Assembly: GCA_037178675.1 (NCBI GenBank)
Contig: JAYMGJ010000105.1
Span: 1 to 64,000 of the forward strand
Direction: 5' to 3'
DNA from: Scleroderma bovista
Lineage: Eukaryota; Basidiomycota; Agaricomycetes; Boletales; Sclerodermataceae
DNA: 64,000 nucleotides
In this document: positions 25,340-37,089 of the stretch, piece after piece
Layout of the letters: each line of letters opens with the position of its first letter
Position numbering within the stretch: the stretch's first letter is position 1
Notes under the pieces: model-generated
Told to the model about the DNA's origin: nothing
What the model saw: the letters and a program-made list of their open reading frames with translations, nothing else
Database searches by the model: none
Translations under genes and position numbers: made by a program

Positions 25340-26472
25340 CCTTGTACTTGTACTTGTGCATACCGGTCAAAGCACCGATATGGGCAAAGATATATTGCAA
25401 TGGCATCAGCAAGTTGGAATGTGTCGATGTTTCCGAGACGATATTGGACACAGGTGATGACAACAAGCTTGGTAAGACGCAAAATTTTGCAGCACAGATG
25501 AAGTGTGTTTCCTTTTCCTGCTCTTTTGTTGTGAGAGTCTTGGCAGGCTTCAAGTTCATGCTGTAATTGAGATGGAGGTAGTTCAAATTCTACAGTAAAC
25601 CTACTGAATATGAAGCAACAATAAATGCATACCTTGTGGCCTGGAAGGCAATGTTCAATGTACCAGTTCTTCACCAACAGCACATCCTGCGCACATCGCA
25701 CCCATCCCGAATGAGGATTGTATAGGTCAGGCGCCCACCAGAGCGTGATACCTTTGGCTGCCAGCATGTTCCCCAAAGGTTTATCAGCGAGGAGTGGTTC
25801 AACCTCCTCCGGGAGCTCAAAGCCATTGCCATGGGCACCAAATATGATGACTTTGTGTGAGACAAGCGAAACATTCCTTGCTGTCATCCCACGGAGGGAA
25901 ATGGGGTTGATCAAAGGATCAAAGTAAAATGCTGGAAGATCGGGGTCGTCTGTGCAGTTATAGACGTTCTTCGGATGGTGGTATGGCAATAAATGGATGG
26001 ACCTTGGGTGAGAGTTGGTGGAGGGGTGGAGGAGTGAGCACAGACAGGCAGGACATTCTTTGCTGTCATCCTGCGGAGGGAAATGGGGTTGATCAAAGGA
26101 TCAAAGTAAAATGCCAGAAGATTGGGGTCGTCCGTACAGATATAGATGTTCTTCGGATGGTGGTATGGCAATAAATGGACGGACCTTGGGAGAGTCAGGG
26201 GGTTGAGCGAGCGCAAATGTTGTGAGAATAGTGGCAGCACCTACCGATAAAATGCTGGAAGATCGGGGTCGTCCGTACTGATATAGACATTCTTCGGATG
26301 GTGGTATGGCAATAAATGGACGGACCTTGGGAGAGAGTCAGAAGGTTGAGTGAGCACAAATGCTGTGAGAATAGTGGAAGCACCTACCGAAAGAATGAGA
26401 GCTGATTTTCTTACCAAGCCTATACTTGCCACCAATGCAGAGATCAAGTCTGTGAGCGGGACATTCTGCCAT
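25340..26472 (-). pseudogene. PRP8: chimeric pseudogene: casein kinase I exon 1 fused to triplicated PRP8 exon
   Basis: Minus strand, 26472-26388 encodes the start of a casein kinase I: ATG, HRLDLCIGGKYRLGKK, then SSHSFG, ending in phase 1 at a GTAGGT donor. Instead of CK1 exon 2, the next exon is PRP8. Three head-to-tail copies begin after AAG acceptors at 26325, 26184 and 26002. Each starts (SVHL)LPYHHPKN and reads into [10 protein letters not shown]; the first copy stops after FY, the second extends to TAKN. The last copy is longest (to 25633: [31 protein letters not shown]). A 43 nt intron-like gap then jumps to NLNYLHLNY...[10 protein letters not shown], a loss of about 90 residues relative to normal PRP8. 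Two compensating frameshifts precede [15 protein letters not shown]8 is the central spliceosome protein and CK1 a kinase; this copy encodes neither. The two are not neighbours in any normal gene. Confidence 0.8.
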
Positions 26473-28439
26473 GGTTGTAGTGCAGGAAGGTGAGGGCCTG
26501 GACAAGGAAAAGAGAAGATGAGTTCCGACACGCAAGCGCAGAGGGTGCTGCGCCTTGATTTCTTTAGTCACCTCCACCTGATTTGCTGTGCAGAGCTGGT
26601 CCGTCTGGGAGATTAACCACATGGGGGAGTCGCAAGGTGTTGACTGTTGCACACGGTGTCGATGGAAAATAACAGGGGGACTCACCAAATGAAAAAAAAA
26701 GTATGGCCAAAGTCACTGGATCATCATTTAACTCCTGGAAAATAACAGAAAATGGTGGGGGGACTCACCAAATGAAGAAGAAAAAAATAGAAATGTATGG
26801 TCGCTAGATCGACATTTAGCTCCCGATACTGGTGCATCTCTCTCCATCTGCTTGATTCCCTCATTGGAACATCTCCCACACGACGATCAACCACGATTTG
26901 TTCGAGTGTGTGGTGTTGCACAAACATGGATGCGGAGACAAAAGGGCAATGGCCCAACAATCCCCGTGCGATGGGAAAATGTGCCTTGAGTCATTGAAGG
27001 AGGGGCTGCAAAAGTGACCAAGGGGTGTAGTTTCATGCAATGGAGGCATATGCGATAAAATAGGGCAGCTTCACTGTTGAGCCAGAAGAGGACAGGGGCA
27101 ACTCCAGGCAGGTGAATAGGTGAGTGACAAATTTGGCACATAGGCACAATTTGGGCTCGTGGCCATAGAAGGGGTCAGATTGCCGCGAAACAGACACTGC
27201 CAATTGGGGCTTCTGATAGGCTACATCAGAAGGGGTAGGGAAGGTAGAAGAGAGAGAGTGCTTACCAGCTGAGGATATGGTATCCGGGGGTGAGAGGTAT
27301 TGTGTACAAGATCATCAATGAAGGGAAGTACAGTGTGGCCCACACTGTTTGGTATGTCAGTACAACTCTGAAGGGACTCATCATGCATGGAGCTCACTGA
27401 TGTGACCATCTTAGATTGCTGAGCACTGTGCAGCAACGAAGGATGGGGGGAAGGGTGTGGGTAAGGAGGGAGTTAGACGAGGACGTGGATAGCGGCGCAT
27501 GCTCAATACACACACCTAGGCATTACGTTGTGCCCTGACACCTTGAGGCCATGAGCTGGTTCAAGCTATAAAGTCCTGGAAAGCAATTGTAAAGTCCTGT
27601 AAAGTCCCTTTATAATGGTAAAATTGCAGTAAAATTGCAAACAAACCAGCTGGCTTTGCAGAGTCAAAGCAGTAGCTTTGCAAGCACCTTGATGCAGTGT
27701 TTGAAGGGCCGGCGGCATGCTGCTGGATCGCCAGAAAGCCAGCACTGGCAGAGACATTGAATGTGATCACAGCAGTGTTGTTCTCACGACGGAAAATAAG
27801 TGTGATTGGCTTGTCGTCATGGCGTCGTGATTATATAATTGATTGTTGTGTCAAACAATGTGCAATGAAATAAAAATATGGCCAACTATGCTGTACAAAG
27901 CTCAGACCAAACAAGACCTCGCCGGCACTAACAGCAACAAAGAGCAGAGAAGCTGTCCATTCGAGCTATGATGAAGTGATGACTAACTACTTCCTAATTT
28001 AGGTGAAAGCCACCGCTGTCATCACGGCGGCAGCGGTGTCAGTCGTCGTCCTGTCGTTGACCACACACGTCTTTGCCCATGGAGGACCGCCGGCCCTTCA
28101 AACACTGCCTCAACTCGATGGGACAAGGCAAAGTGTTGTATAAGTTGATTGTCGGGCGCTGTGGGGGTGAGGTCAGTTATGACGGTACCCAGGGTTCATT
28201 GACACTTGACAATAGCCTAAAAGGGAAATTTGGCTGTGAGTAGTTCCTGACCTACCCACTACGCAGTCCACCTTTCCTGCTGTTAGTTTGTACAAATGCC
28301 AGTCTTTAGGGTAGTGAGTGGATGGACCTGATAATTTGGGAGGGCCTGTTGCTTGACGTCAAGTACAAAGATTAATTCTGCAGGTGCACCTCAAACAGCC
28401 GACAGAAAGCCTCATTTTCTAAAGCGACGCTCCGCCCGG
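26473..28439. other. transposon-flank sequence, no gene recognised
   Basis: A stretch of about 75 bp (ACTCACCAAATGAA followed by an A-rich run) is tandemly repeated at about 26680-26800. A 22 bp perfect inverted repeat joins 27694-27715 and 28087-28108. Direct repeats of AAAGTCCTG lie at 27570-27605. The ORFs here show no family. Confidence 0.35.
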
Positions 28440-29424
28440 AGTACTATGCTGTACAACAACTTCGGCACCATGGTCAGTTGGCAGTCACAGAAAAGTCACA
28501 GAAAAGTCACAGATAGTCATGGGTGCCAAATGCAAACTCCGCTCGGCACCATGAGACTGTGTAACTACGAATTATATTGGCTATACTGTACTAGGTAGAC
28601 GGAAAGGTATGACAAGCCTGAATGTCAGCATTTACACTGGACTGTGGCTGCCCATCCAACGAGTGGGAATCTTGAGGGAGGAGAGCAGGTCTGTGATATG
28701 AAATTCAATGCTTCTGATGTGTGAGATGGAGTATTTTGAGTTGGTGCGGAAAGTTGGGTGCGTGCTTCCACTCCAGCTTGGGAAAGCACCGAAAAAAAAC
28801 ACCAGTCAAGTCAACGAAGACATCCTCTTGCACAGATATCGATATCTGCTGCTTCTATCGTACTTCTTTACAGGCATGGTGAGTTCCCAACCGGCAGTCA
28901 CTAAGATTTGTACAAGGTACCTGAAGAAGGTCACACTGAGAGCAAAGACATGGAAAGAACAATTGAAACATACATTTTGTGCACTGGCGGCAGCAGAGAC
29001 CGACCAAGACCATTTGCAAGGCCATTGAAAGCTACCTGTAAGGCTGTATCCGCATCTCATAAATGGGATTGGAGGTCGCTCGCTGCTTGCCTGATCAGTC
29101 ATTACCTCCCTTTAACCTGCGAAGGCGTAGCAATGCCATCCCCACTCACCACAGCGAGGCGGCTGCGATGGCCAGTGATGTCAGCACCTGCTCACTGTAA
29201 CTTCAAACTCAGCCAGTTGGCAAGTGACACTTGAGTGACACAGACATGACGACCAACTTTTTAGCTATCTCACTCATTTCTGCTTCAATTAGCTTCGTTC
29301 GACCTCGCAGTGCCCCCCAAACATGCACTAGATGTAATGTAGTTGTGTAGACAATGAAAATTCTGTGTATTTTGTAGAAGTGCCAACTGACCATGGCGCC
29401 GAAGTTGTTGTACAGCATAGTACT
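28440..29424. mobile_element. 985 bp non-autonomous DNA transposon with ~43 bp terminal inverted repeats
   Basis: Both ends read inward AGTACTATGCTGTACAAC and continue for about 43 bp with one mismatch (28440-28482 and 29382-29424). Just inside the left end GTCACAG occurs three times, separated by AAAA and followed by a related GTCATGG. Just inside the right end GTGACACTTGAGTGACAC carries the same core inverted, typical of transposase-binding subterminal repeats. The ends are themselves partly palindromic (AGTACT), so the target duplication cannot be fixed (GTAC is possible). The inner ORF (28708-29028) has no recognised transposase motif, so the element presumably depends on a partner. Superfamily not assigned. 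Confidence 0.7.
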
Positions 29425-30957
29425 AGTAGCCTAGCACCCTGATCCCGACATGACCAACGCGCCAGCACTTATGATTGCTTCCTTTCCTTTTCCCGACAGC
29501 TGAGGCCGCGTCACCAGGACAAAGCAAACATGTCCCCACTACTGTATTAGATATCAATGACCTTGGGCGGGAATCCTGGGCTCTGACCATTTAGTTATGC
29601 AGGTCAAAGACGTCTGCATCAAACCCCCGACTCGTTAAGTGTACAGGAAGATCGGACTCTACATACTGGTAGTTCTTTGGTGCTGAGCCGTAACTAGTAC
29701 TAAGTGACGTTCAGCGTACCCTGACCCACCATAAACATTTGGTTCCATGTCACACTGGGTACACTCTGGGCACAATCAACGATGCCGTGATGCCGTCAGA
29801 CACACAGGCACGGTCGTTTCTGCTGCAGAAGGTGGTTAGGAGCTGGTGCACAGCTTTGCAGCCCCCAGCACTGCCACATGCTGTTTTTTTCGAGATAAGG
29901 CTACTTAAGGTATTCCCAGAACCCTTGCTTGGAGAGCAAGGGAATTGGTGTGGTTACTTATGCTTCCACGGACCATGTCAGATAAATGTCAACCCTGGCC
30001 AACAGGCTGATGGCCTGATTAGTATCATTTGGTGACCATGCCACGTAAATGTCCAGTCACATCAGGGTTGGACAGTGGACACCAATAGGACATACCTTAT
30101 AAGGTATTACAATTTCCGAATAAACCCTTGTTGTACCAGTAGTTTGGTAGAGCATTCTGGTCAAGCGCCAGGCGGAGGGATCCTTCGATGGGTCTAACTT
30201 GGCTAATAAAAAGATGACATAAGCGCCCCTTTTTGCTCCGTGCTGCCATTGCACCGCCCAAAGCTGTGCTGCACCGGTCACCCCCTGAATTTAATCTGAT
30301 CAAATACTAAAAATAGACACCTTATATTGAATATATCATTGATTTTTTGTGTCATGTCACACCTCAAGGATTGTGAGCCTAGCAAGGGGCCTGGGGACAA
30401 TGACGAGGCCAGCCAGCCAGCACAATTGCAGGCGATGACGACGTGGAGCACGCAGCCAGTGCCACCACCATCACCACCACCACAGACGACAGCAATGCAG
30501 ACTGGCAGCCAGGTGTTGAGACCGATTCCAATGGCAAGTTGATGCTGAATGCGGATGGCATCGCGGGTGCATGCTGCAGCCATGGATACAATCGTCCCAA
30601 ACCTATGAGTAGTATATATTCAGAGTAGCCTGAAACTTGAAGCTTGAAGCCCGAATCTCCTCGTCCTACTTCTTGTGTGTCTAAGCTTGCCCAGCTATAT
30701 TTCTTGCACCCTCAGTCGTATTGCTCATATCACGCACACTTCCGCGCTTGTCGTATCCCACACTCATTATCTTAACACCAGGCAGCCAGGCCATGGCCAC
30801 CACAGCACCCATTCATCTTTAGTTTACACCTTGCAATATATTTATTTGTGTAGTCTACATATTGCCAATGTTGAAGTACATAGGTGTAAGATGAGGGCTG
30901 TTGCCGACGTAAGCGGAGTGGTGGGGCCGTTGTCTGCATGATGGTGCCCGAGTCTCG
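29425..30957. other. spacer with hairpin and repeat scraps
   Basis: Contains a perfect hairpin CCCTTGCT/AGCAAGGG (29922-29942) in a context shared with about 59870-59905. It also holds the inverted partner (30096-30116) of the 12433-12453 block. The ORFs at 30327-30628 are Pro/Thr-rich low complexity. No gene recognised. Confidence 0.35.
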
Positions 30958-31192
30958 TTAGCATGCCTGAGAGATGGCCCACTCGACGTATTCGAGTACA
31001 CCGGCAGTGACAGGCCAGCTGCCTCCCCATCCTCGCGCGGTCGGGCACATGGCACTTCCTCCGATCACGACACTGTGGCCCTCATTGTCGGTGCCGCAGC
31101 CAACGGACGACAGGATGGTGGTGGACTGGCGCACGCCGTCGAGAGTTGAAGTCTTGCGGCAGAGTGTGACAAGAGAGCTGACGGGCCGGGGG
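30958..31192 (-). pseudogene. orphan 3' exon of an unknown, possibly secreted protein
   Basis: A minus-strand acceptor (CCCGTCAG, about 31185) opens about 75 codons of protein-like sequence ending ARGWGGSWPVTAGVLEYVEW and then AISQAC before the stop at 30958. Third positions are GC-rich, unlike the surroundings. The end faintly recalls the last helix of trypsin-like proteases, but no catalytic motif is visible and I do not assign it. No upstream exons were found. Confidence 0.3.
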
Positions 31193-31357
31193 TCAAAACG
31201 ATTACTAATCATTTTCACCGCCGACTACACTGCTTACTCCGAGACCGGTGCTCTGCCGGTTTCCTCTCTGTACGGCATACAGGGAATAGCCGAGTTAGAC
31301 CCATCGAAGTATACCTCCGCCAGGCGAGACTGTCCCTACGACATAGAGAATTTCCCT

Positions 31358-34030
31358 CAGATTATTCTCTCCCAACGCTCGCAGCCACACCCATGACCTG
31401 CGTTCGGCAAGTTCAGCCCTGCATAGCTGAGCAAGACCGACATTCCTTCAAAATCGCCCTCACTAGGAATGTTTAACTATTTCTTACACCATGAACGGGT
31501 AGCCCGACCAAGGAACTCACTGTTTTTGCACTGCATACCCTTTTTTCCCCTTACTCAGAACAAGGTACTCTCTTCAACGTCTCACCTTTTGTGCTGATCA
31601 ACTTCCTAGTTTATCCGTGACAATGGATTAAGACGGAAGCGAGTGCGTTGTTCCGCTTGGGCCACGGGATCACCCAGGATAAGCCACCTAGAAATGCAAG
31701 TCCATTTAGATGATGTACTTCTCATACTCCATCTCCATACTGGATGCAATCCCAGGAAACGGGAGAATTGTCGCAGTCCAAGGACTCGTTCACGCTGTAC
31801 GTGGATGACACTATGTGCTTCACTCCTGACTTTCCTGGAACCTCCAGCTGCATTCCAGCTATCCCTTACAGTCTCTGCCGCAGAGCCGATTCGACCGTGT
31901 ACGAGGTCTCCTTTCGATTTCGTCCGCATTCGTTGAGCAAGCACGGCAAACAACCATATATATTCATTGTGCAACATGACACACGTATACACGAATCTGC
32001 AGCATTACCTGTCGTTAATCACCCATCCACCCGTATGTGTTCCTTGAAATTTCCTCTAACCTCTAATGGCTCCGTAGCACTTTCCACAGGGACTTGTCAC
32101 ATGGTCACTATACCTCCCAAATAACAAGCTATCCAAGTATGAGTGGACGACGGTCACTTTGGTGGTCGTTGGCCAGGTTCGTCAGCGGGACTCGAAATAT
32201 CCATCAAACAGTCAAACAAGTATCCATGGCCATTTGAAGGTCTCTCACTTTCAGTTTCTTCATGACTGCGTACTTCCTCCCTAGATACGAAAGTGATGTC
32301 CTCTGATGCGTGAACCCCATTAAGCCCGCAGGTATAGTTCTGGAATCCAGGTTTCCAGGACTCAGTACTCAGGGCCCGATTGAGAAAGTTTCATTGAGAA
32401 GGTGAGGAGACTGGTCGTACACCAAACCGTGCTGTTTTACATCCATAGAAAAAGGTCAATACGGTACTCGTCCGCCGTTAGCACCGGCGAATGACACTAC
32501 ATGTGTTTCCTGAGAACATCCGGTCACGTATTGACTTGTTGGGGCTGGTCTAATTGACAGCAGCAAGAGTGCAATATGTAACACAGCACTGAATTGGATT
32601 GATTGATAGAAGTACAGTCAGTGGCACACCGTATGGCTTTTATTCATGTAAACAATCCTGATCTTGATACCTTCCCAGTGACGATGTCAACAGTAACCGG
32701 AATCTCCTGCACAGGACGTCGTGTATGGTTTATGTATAGGACCCGATGCAGCCATCATGCCAGGAATTGTTTGATTCATTCCCAGTCTCAGTAGGCCTGG
32801 CGAATGAAACTCCAAGGGGTATCAGTCAGCGTGTAGGGTTATATCTCTCTGGGCATCGAGTTTTTTAATCTATTTGTGCTTCAGGTTATCCGCACGCCCT
32901 CTATGATGGGTGACCATGTCCCAGCATTCAGAATAATGTGCTGTTCTTGATATGGGTTTCCTTGGTGCAGGTGAATACACATCGAGGACCTCGTGCATGT
33001 CGTCGATGATGCTGGAGCTTGTGTACTACTGGCGTTGTTTTCACCGCCGCGTCCCGGCTCATTCGGAGGCAAGAAGATATTCCACTCTTGGACTCGCGAT
33101 CATGAAGGACGAATTTGCACCGCTGTAACTGAGGCCACGTAGCGACAAAGATAGGCCCAGGCTACGAAGGAGGCATTTATGAAATGGCAGACTCTGGAAG
33201 ATCCAACTGGCCGTGAAAAACGATATAGGTGTGTATTGAATATGGCACACAGTAAAAAATGTGAATAGAATGGCATATATACTAATCGTCGGATGACGGT
33301 TTCTCTAGTCATCGCTTCCAGCAACAGCAAACTTTCATCATCACCATCGCTCCAACGCTCCACTCATCTGCTGCTAAAGTGTATGTGTAATATTGTTTTC
33401 TTCCTCAGTTGGCTCCACTGAACAAAAGCACTTGGGTTATTTCGGTCTACGTGATAATGGGCAGAACATGCATACCTATTCAGCACCGTGCGTACAAAAT
33501 AACTTCTTTCTAAGTTCTGATAGTGCTCCCCAAGTTGTCGCCATAAATTTCTTGACAATCTTCTGCAACCGTTTCCCACTGTGGCTTGGATGCTCCTGCG
33601 AACAAGTTTATGGAGGAGGCCATGAGTTTATCCTGGATCTCAACCTAGACCTAACTAACCGAGTTTTTCCTTTCAGGCTCTGTTTCAGGCTCTGTTCGCA
33701 AGTCGTTGGTGTCTTGGGCCTCCGAGTGCCCATGTCCATCGCTATGCGTGCTTCTTGGTCTGGCTTCAATAGTACCTTTTTTAAAAAGGGAAAAGGCGGT
33801 TTGACAGTAAGTAGATGTGGTACCAAGGCTGAAGGACACTTTACAGTTAACTGGACCGTTCGTGACGATCATAACAGTTACTGGCGCTCCTCCCATGGCA
33901 TCTTTGCCACCCGCATGAATATTGTATACGGGATAGGATGACCCTATGAAAGGCATGACTGATGACTCTGCAGATTTCTTCCCAGTTATCGGGGTCGTTT
34001 GAATAAGTCTCAAGGCGAGGAATGGGGCTC
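31358..34030. mobile_element. probable larger transposon, parent of the 36447-36921 derivative
   Basis: Four separated stretches of this region (31358-31640, 32278-32372, 33777-33863, 34007-34028) recur in the same order but compacted at 36447-36921. This is the pattern of a long element and an internally deleted derivative. An ORF on the plus strand (31744-32124, with SFTLYVDDTMCFTPDFPG) may be part of its gene, but no family was recognised. True ends are unknown. Confidence 0.45.
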
Positions 34031-34853
34031 TGTCTTGTGGTGAAGAGACCAATGGCGTTCCTAGACCAAACACAAGTACACAGCATTCCTGGACTTCCTG
34101 ACATACGCGTTCATTTCTGTTGTCAGTGGATATCCGATTACTCGCACACACGGCAGCTTGGGGACTCTGATAGCAATTTGTACAGCATTTAGGCTTATTC
34201 AGACTGCGGGCTGAAAAATGCTCATGATATTGGACCCCATGGACAACGACTCTCTAGTCCGTTTATCATCACAAAACGTGTTGGGAAATTCACTGCCGCG
34301 ACAGTCGTTTGGGTAATTATTGTCAGTGCTTGCCTTTCATGTCCTCTTATAGATGCCCTTATAACCAGTCGTGGATAGGATATTATTTCGTGACATGCTG
34401 GTGTCGTCATTTCTTCATCCTCGCAACTTGACGAGCATTTCTCGATATTACCCCATTTTGGCACCGTTTATCTATTTCGGCGATCATGCTGTACACACAC
34501 GATGTGGTCACGGGTTGCAAGCAGAAGCTTTGAGGAGACAACGAAGAGAATGACCCACGGACATGAAAATGAATCGGATTTGTGTATCACAAAATGGGCG
34601 ACGAGGCACCCTGGCGATCATCATTACTTGGAGTCGCATGTCATGACGACATCCTGCAGGCAGGTCAGATCGAGTAATCTCAATCAGATGTTCACCCATA
34701 TTCTATTTCTCTACCCATCTATTCCTCGAAGATATACATGGCTGATGGGTGTCACTTGGTGAGTTCGTCACTAATTCGTTTAAGCGTGTCGTTCATCGAT
34801 ACCAGTCAACACATAAGTGCATCTTCTCCATTCAAGCGCGATACTGTTCACCA

Positions 34854-36147
34854 CTAGTTCTCGAGTGTTTTGATCGCTGGGACGAAGAACCACCAAAGGG
34901 TTATGATCAATCGGACACCTGTGCCGACACCGAGTGCCCCCACAGACCCAAACTTGTCAAGGAGAGACCGGCCAGACAATGCTCCGAGGAAAAGGGCAAC
35001 GATCGCGATGATTTTATGGTCGCGCGAGATGACGAGGCGGTAGAAGTGGAAGAGCTGGGGCTCAGTCATGAGCTCGCAATACATCGTGGTCAAGACGACT
35101 GGGGAGGAGGGGGGAGAAGCAATTAGCATGAGGCACGGTGGGCGATGTAAATTTCAAACCTGTAGTTGTAAAATGCGTATTCATCCTCCTACCCATGATC
35201 CCTTGCAGACCCATACTGGCACTCAGAAACCCGACACAGACGAAGGAAAGCGCATTGGTCCATACTGGATTCGCGCGGCTGTCGGCGATGCTGGGCTGGC
35301 CAGATTTCCATATAGCGATGGCAGCTCCCAGGGTGAAAAGTGTCTGGATGAATGTGCCAAGAGTCATCCACAGACGCGTTTTGCAGCCTAGTTTATCACC
35401 GAGTCGGCCCACGAACGCGCCAAAGAAGAAGGAGAGAACGGAGCAAAGGGCTTGGCGATCGGTGATGAAGAACGAAAAGTTTTGCGGATTACTGAATAAC
35501 CTCGCTAGAGAAAGGGCAAGCTGGTGTGATACACGGATGCGTTAGTTGTGTGAAACGGTAGGAAGATAGCGGACTGGCCCGTACCTGGAGAGAATTGCCA
35601 GTTTGGAACGCACACCAGACATAAATGGCCGAATAGGTGATCACATCGCTGGACAAAGAAAAATCATTGGAATGAAGTATGTTAAGTGATAAACGGTGAC
35701 ATACACGAAACCGGTCATGAAGCAGTAGGCTATCAAAGGAGTAGAAGCGCGTGATCCATCGATTTCCTGCATCAAAAACCGTTTGGTGCTCTTCATGTGC
35801 TGACACCATGGTGCACTGGGGCCAGTTGGGTTGGACTGGAGGACGGGGGAAGGAAGCAAGCCTTTTTGCGGAACTGAAAAATCGGAATGAGAAGGGTGAC
35901 CATTTTGCAACTGGCTGGTAGTATGTGGTGCTAATGATACGGTGCTTGCACGTTGAACGACCGTGCGCGTGAGGTCGCCTTCGCCTTCGCGCGCAAGGTC
36001 AGCAGCGTCAGCGCCATCCTCGTCGTGTTCGCCTGCTGGAAGACTGAGATACGAGGAGGACCTCCCCTCCGGGGGGAGGAGCGGGGCTGCTGAAGGGTCG
36101 GTTCTGCGGTAGCGGAGCCATGTCCAGGCGCTATTCAGAGAGGACAT
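34854..36147 (-). CDS. DUF1275 (YoaK-like) membrane protein, copy A
   Basis: Exons 36147-35705, 35648-35585, 35520-35160 and 35098-34854 join in frame to give 370 residues. The first 110 residues are a hydrophilic Ser/Pro-rich lead. The DUF1275 core then starts with RFLMQEIDGSRASTPLIAYC and continues through WCAFQTGNSLQ, GRLGDKLGCKTRLW, SASMGLQGIMGRRMN and SRDHKIIAIVALFLGA. About six hydrophobic helices are visible, including GTFIQTLFTLGAAIAIW and LGVGTGVRLIITLWWFF. The family is widespread in bacteria and fungi and is predicted to be a membrane transporter-like protein of unknown substrate. Intron positions and phases are identical in copies B and C. Copy A is near-identical to B, and the similarity continues into both flanks. 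Confidence 0.85.
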
Positions 36148-36446
36148 ACTTTTTTTTCCAGTGCAGGTGGTTGGCTGAGAGAGCGCCTGAATTCGGCCGC
36201 CTTTCTACATTTGTTCTAGGAGTGTTGTTGTGTGAGCCCCTTTCATTCCAAACTTGCTCGGTTCAAGCAAAGGGACATGATGATATTTATAGTAATGCCC
36301 CTAAAACCAAGCTCGTCATGGGATCCCACGGGGGCCAGTTATCAAAGCGTCGAAGTTGCTCACATTTGGCCAACTTATCACCTTTGGCCAAGTCATCACC
36401 CACTCGGTGCAAAATCCCCCGTCGGTGCCAAATCACTCTGGTCTAA
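36148..36446. promoter_or_regulatory. upstream region of DUF1275 copy A; empty retroposon site
   Basis: Sequence upstream of copy A shares CGGCCGCCTTT and the following 60 bp with the region upstream of copy B, but lacks the 383 bp insert found there. A stretch near 36274-36325 (TTTATAGTAATGCCCC) recurs at about 49180. It presumably carries the copy A promoter. Confidence 0.4.
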
Positions 36447-36968
36447 ATTATTCTCTCTCCCAACACTCGAGGCCACACCTACGGCCTGCGTCCGGCAAGT
36501 TCAGCCCTGCATAGCTGAGCAAGACCGTCATTCCTTCAAAACCGCCCGAGTCAATAGGAACGTTTAACTATTTCTTATACCGTGAACGGGTAGGCCATTT
36601 TTGCTCTGCATACCGTGTTTTCCCCCTTACTGAGGGTACTCTCTTCAACGTCTCACCTTCTGTGCTGACCAACTTCCTAGTTTATTCGTGACAATAGATC
36701 AAGACTGAAGCGAGGGCGCACATTTCCCTAGATATGAAAGCGGTGTTCCTTGATGCATGAACCCCATTAGTCCGCAAGTACAGTTCTGGAATTCAGGTTG
36801 CCAGGGCACCTTTTTTCAGAAAAAGGTGGTTTGACGGTAAGTGGATGTGGTTCGAAGGCTGAAGGACACTTTATAGTTAACTCGACCCTCCCCGACGTTC
36901 AAGTCTCAAGACGAGGAATGGCATCAACAAAAGCTAAGCGCCAGAATGGCTGGCCATTCTGGCGCTTA
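36447..36968. mobile_element. internally deleted transposon derivative ending in a perfect hairpin
   Basis: Four blocks colinear with 31358-34028 are joined here with the intervening DNA missing. The sequence leads into a palindrome at 36935-36968: 16 bp arms TAAGCGCCAGAATGGC around a 2 nt loop (TG). The palindrome could be an element end or a folded junction. No coding capacity. Confidence 0.5.
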
Positions 36969-37089
36969 ACAGTCGCTTAGCACACGCTATTCCCTAAATG
37001 GTGGGATGTTACTTAGTCATTCCAATCCCTACTTGGTCACTTAGATTCCATTGCCTGATTGAGTAGATAACACGATTAACTGATTATCA

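Noticed and set aside
25318..25989. Functional PRP8 gene
   Set aside because: Only a small part of the protein is present, with a loss of about 90 residues and two frameshifts, so it cannot be the working spliceosome gene.
33393..34151. 182-codon plus-strand ORF (33393-33941) and overlapping 166-codon minus-strand ORF (33651-34151)
   Set aside because: No recognisable domain; parts coincide with a repeat shared with 36.8 kb, so these are more likely chance frames in a decayed element.
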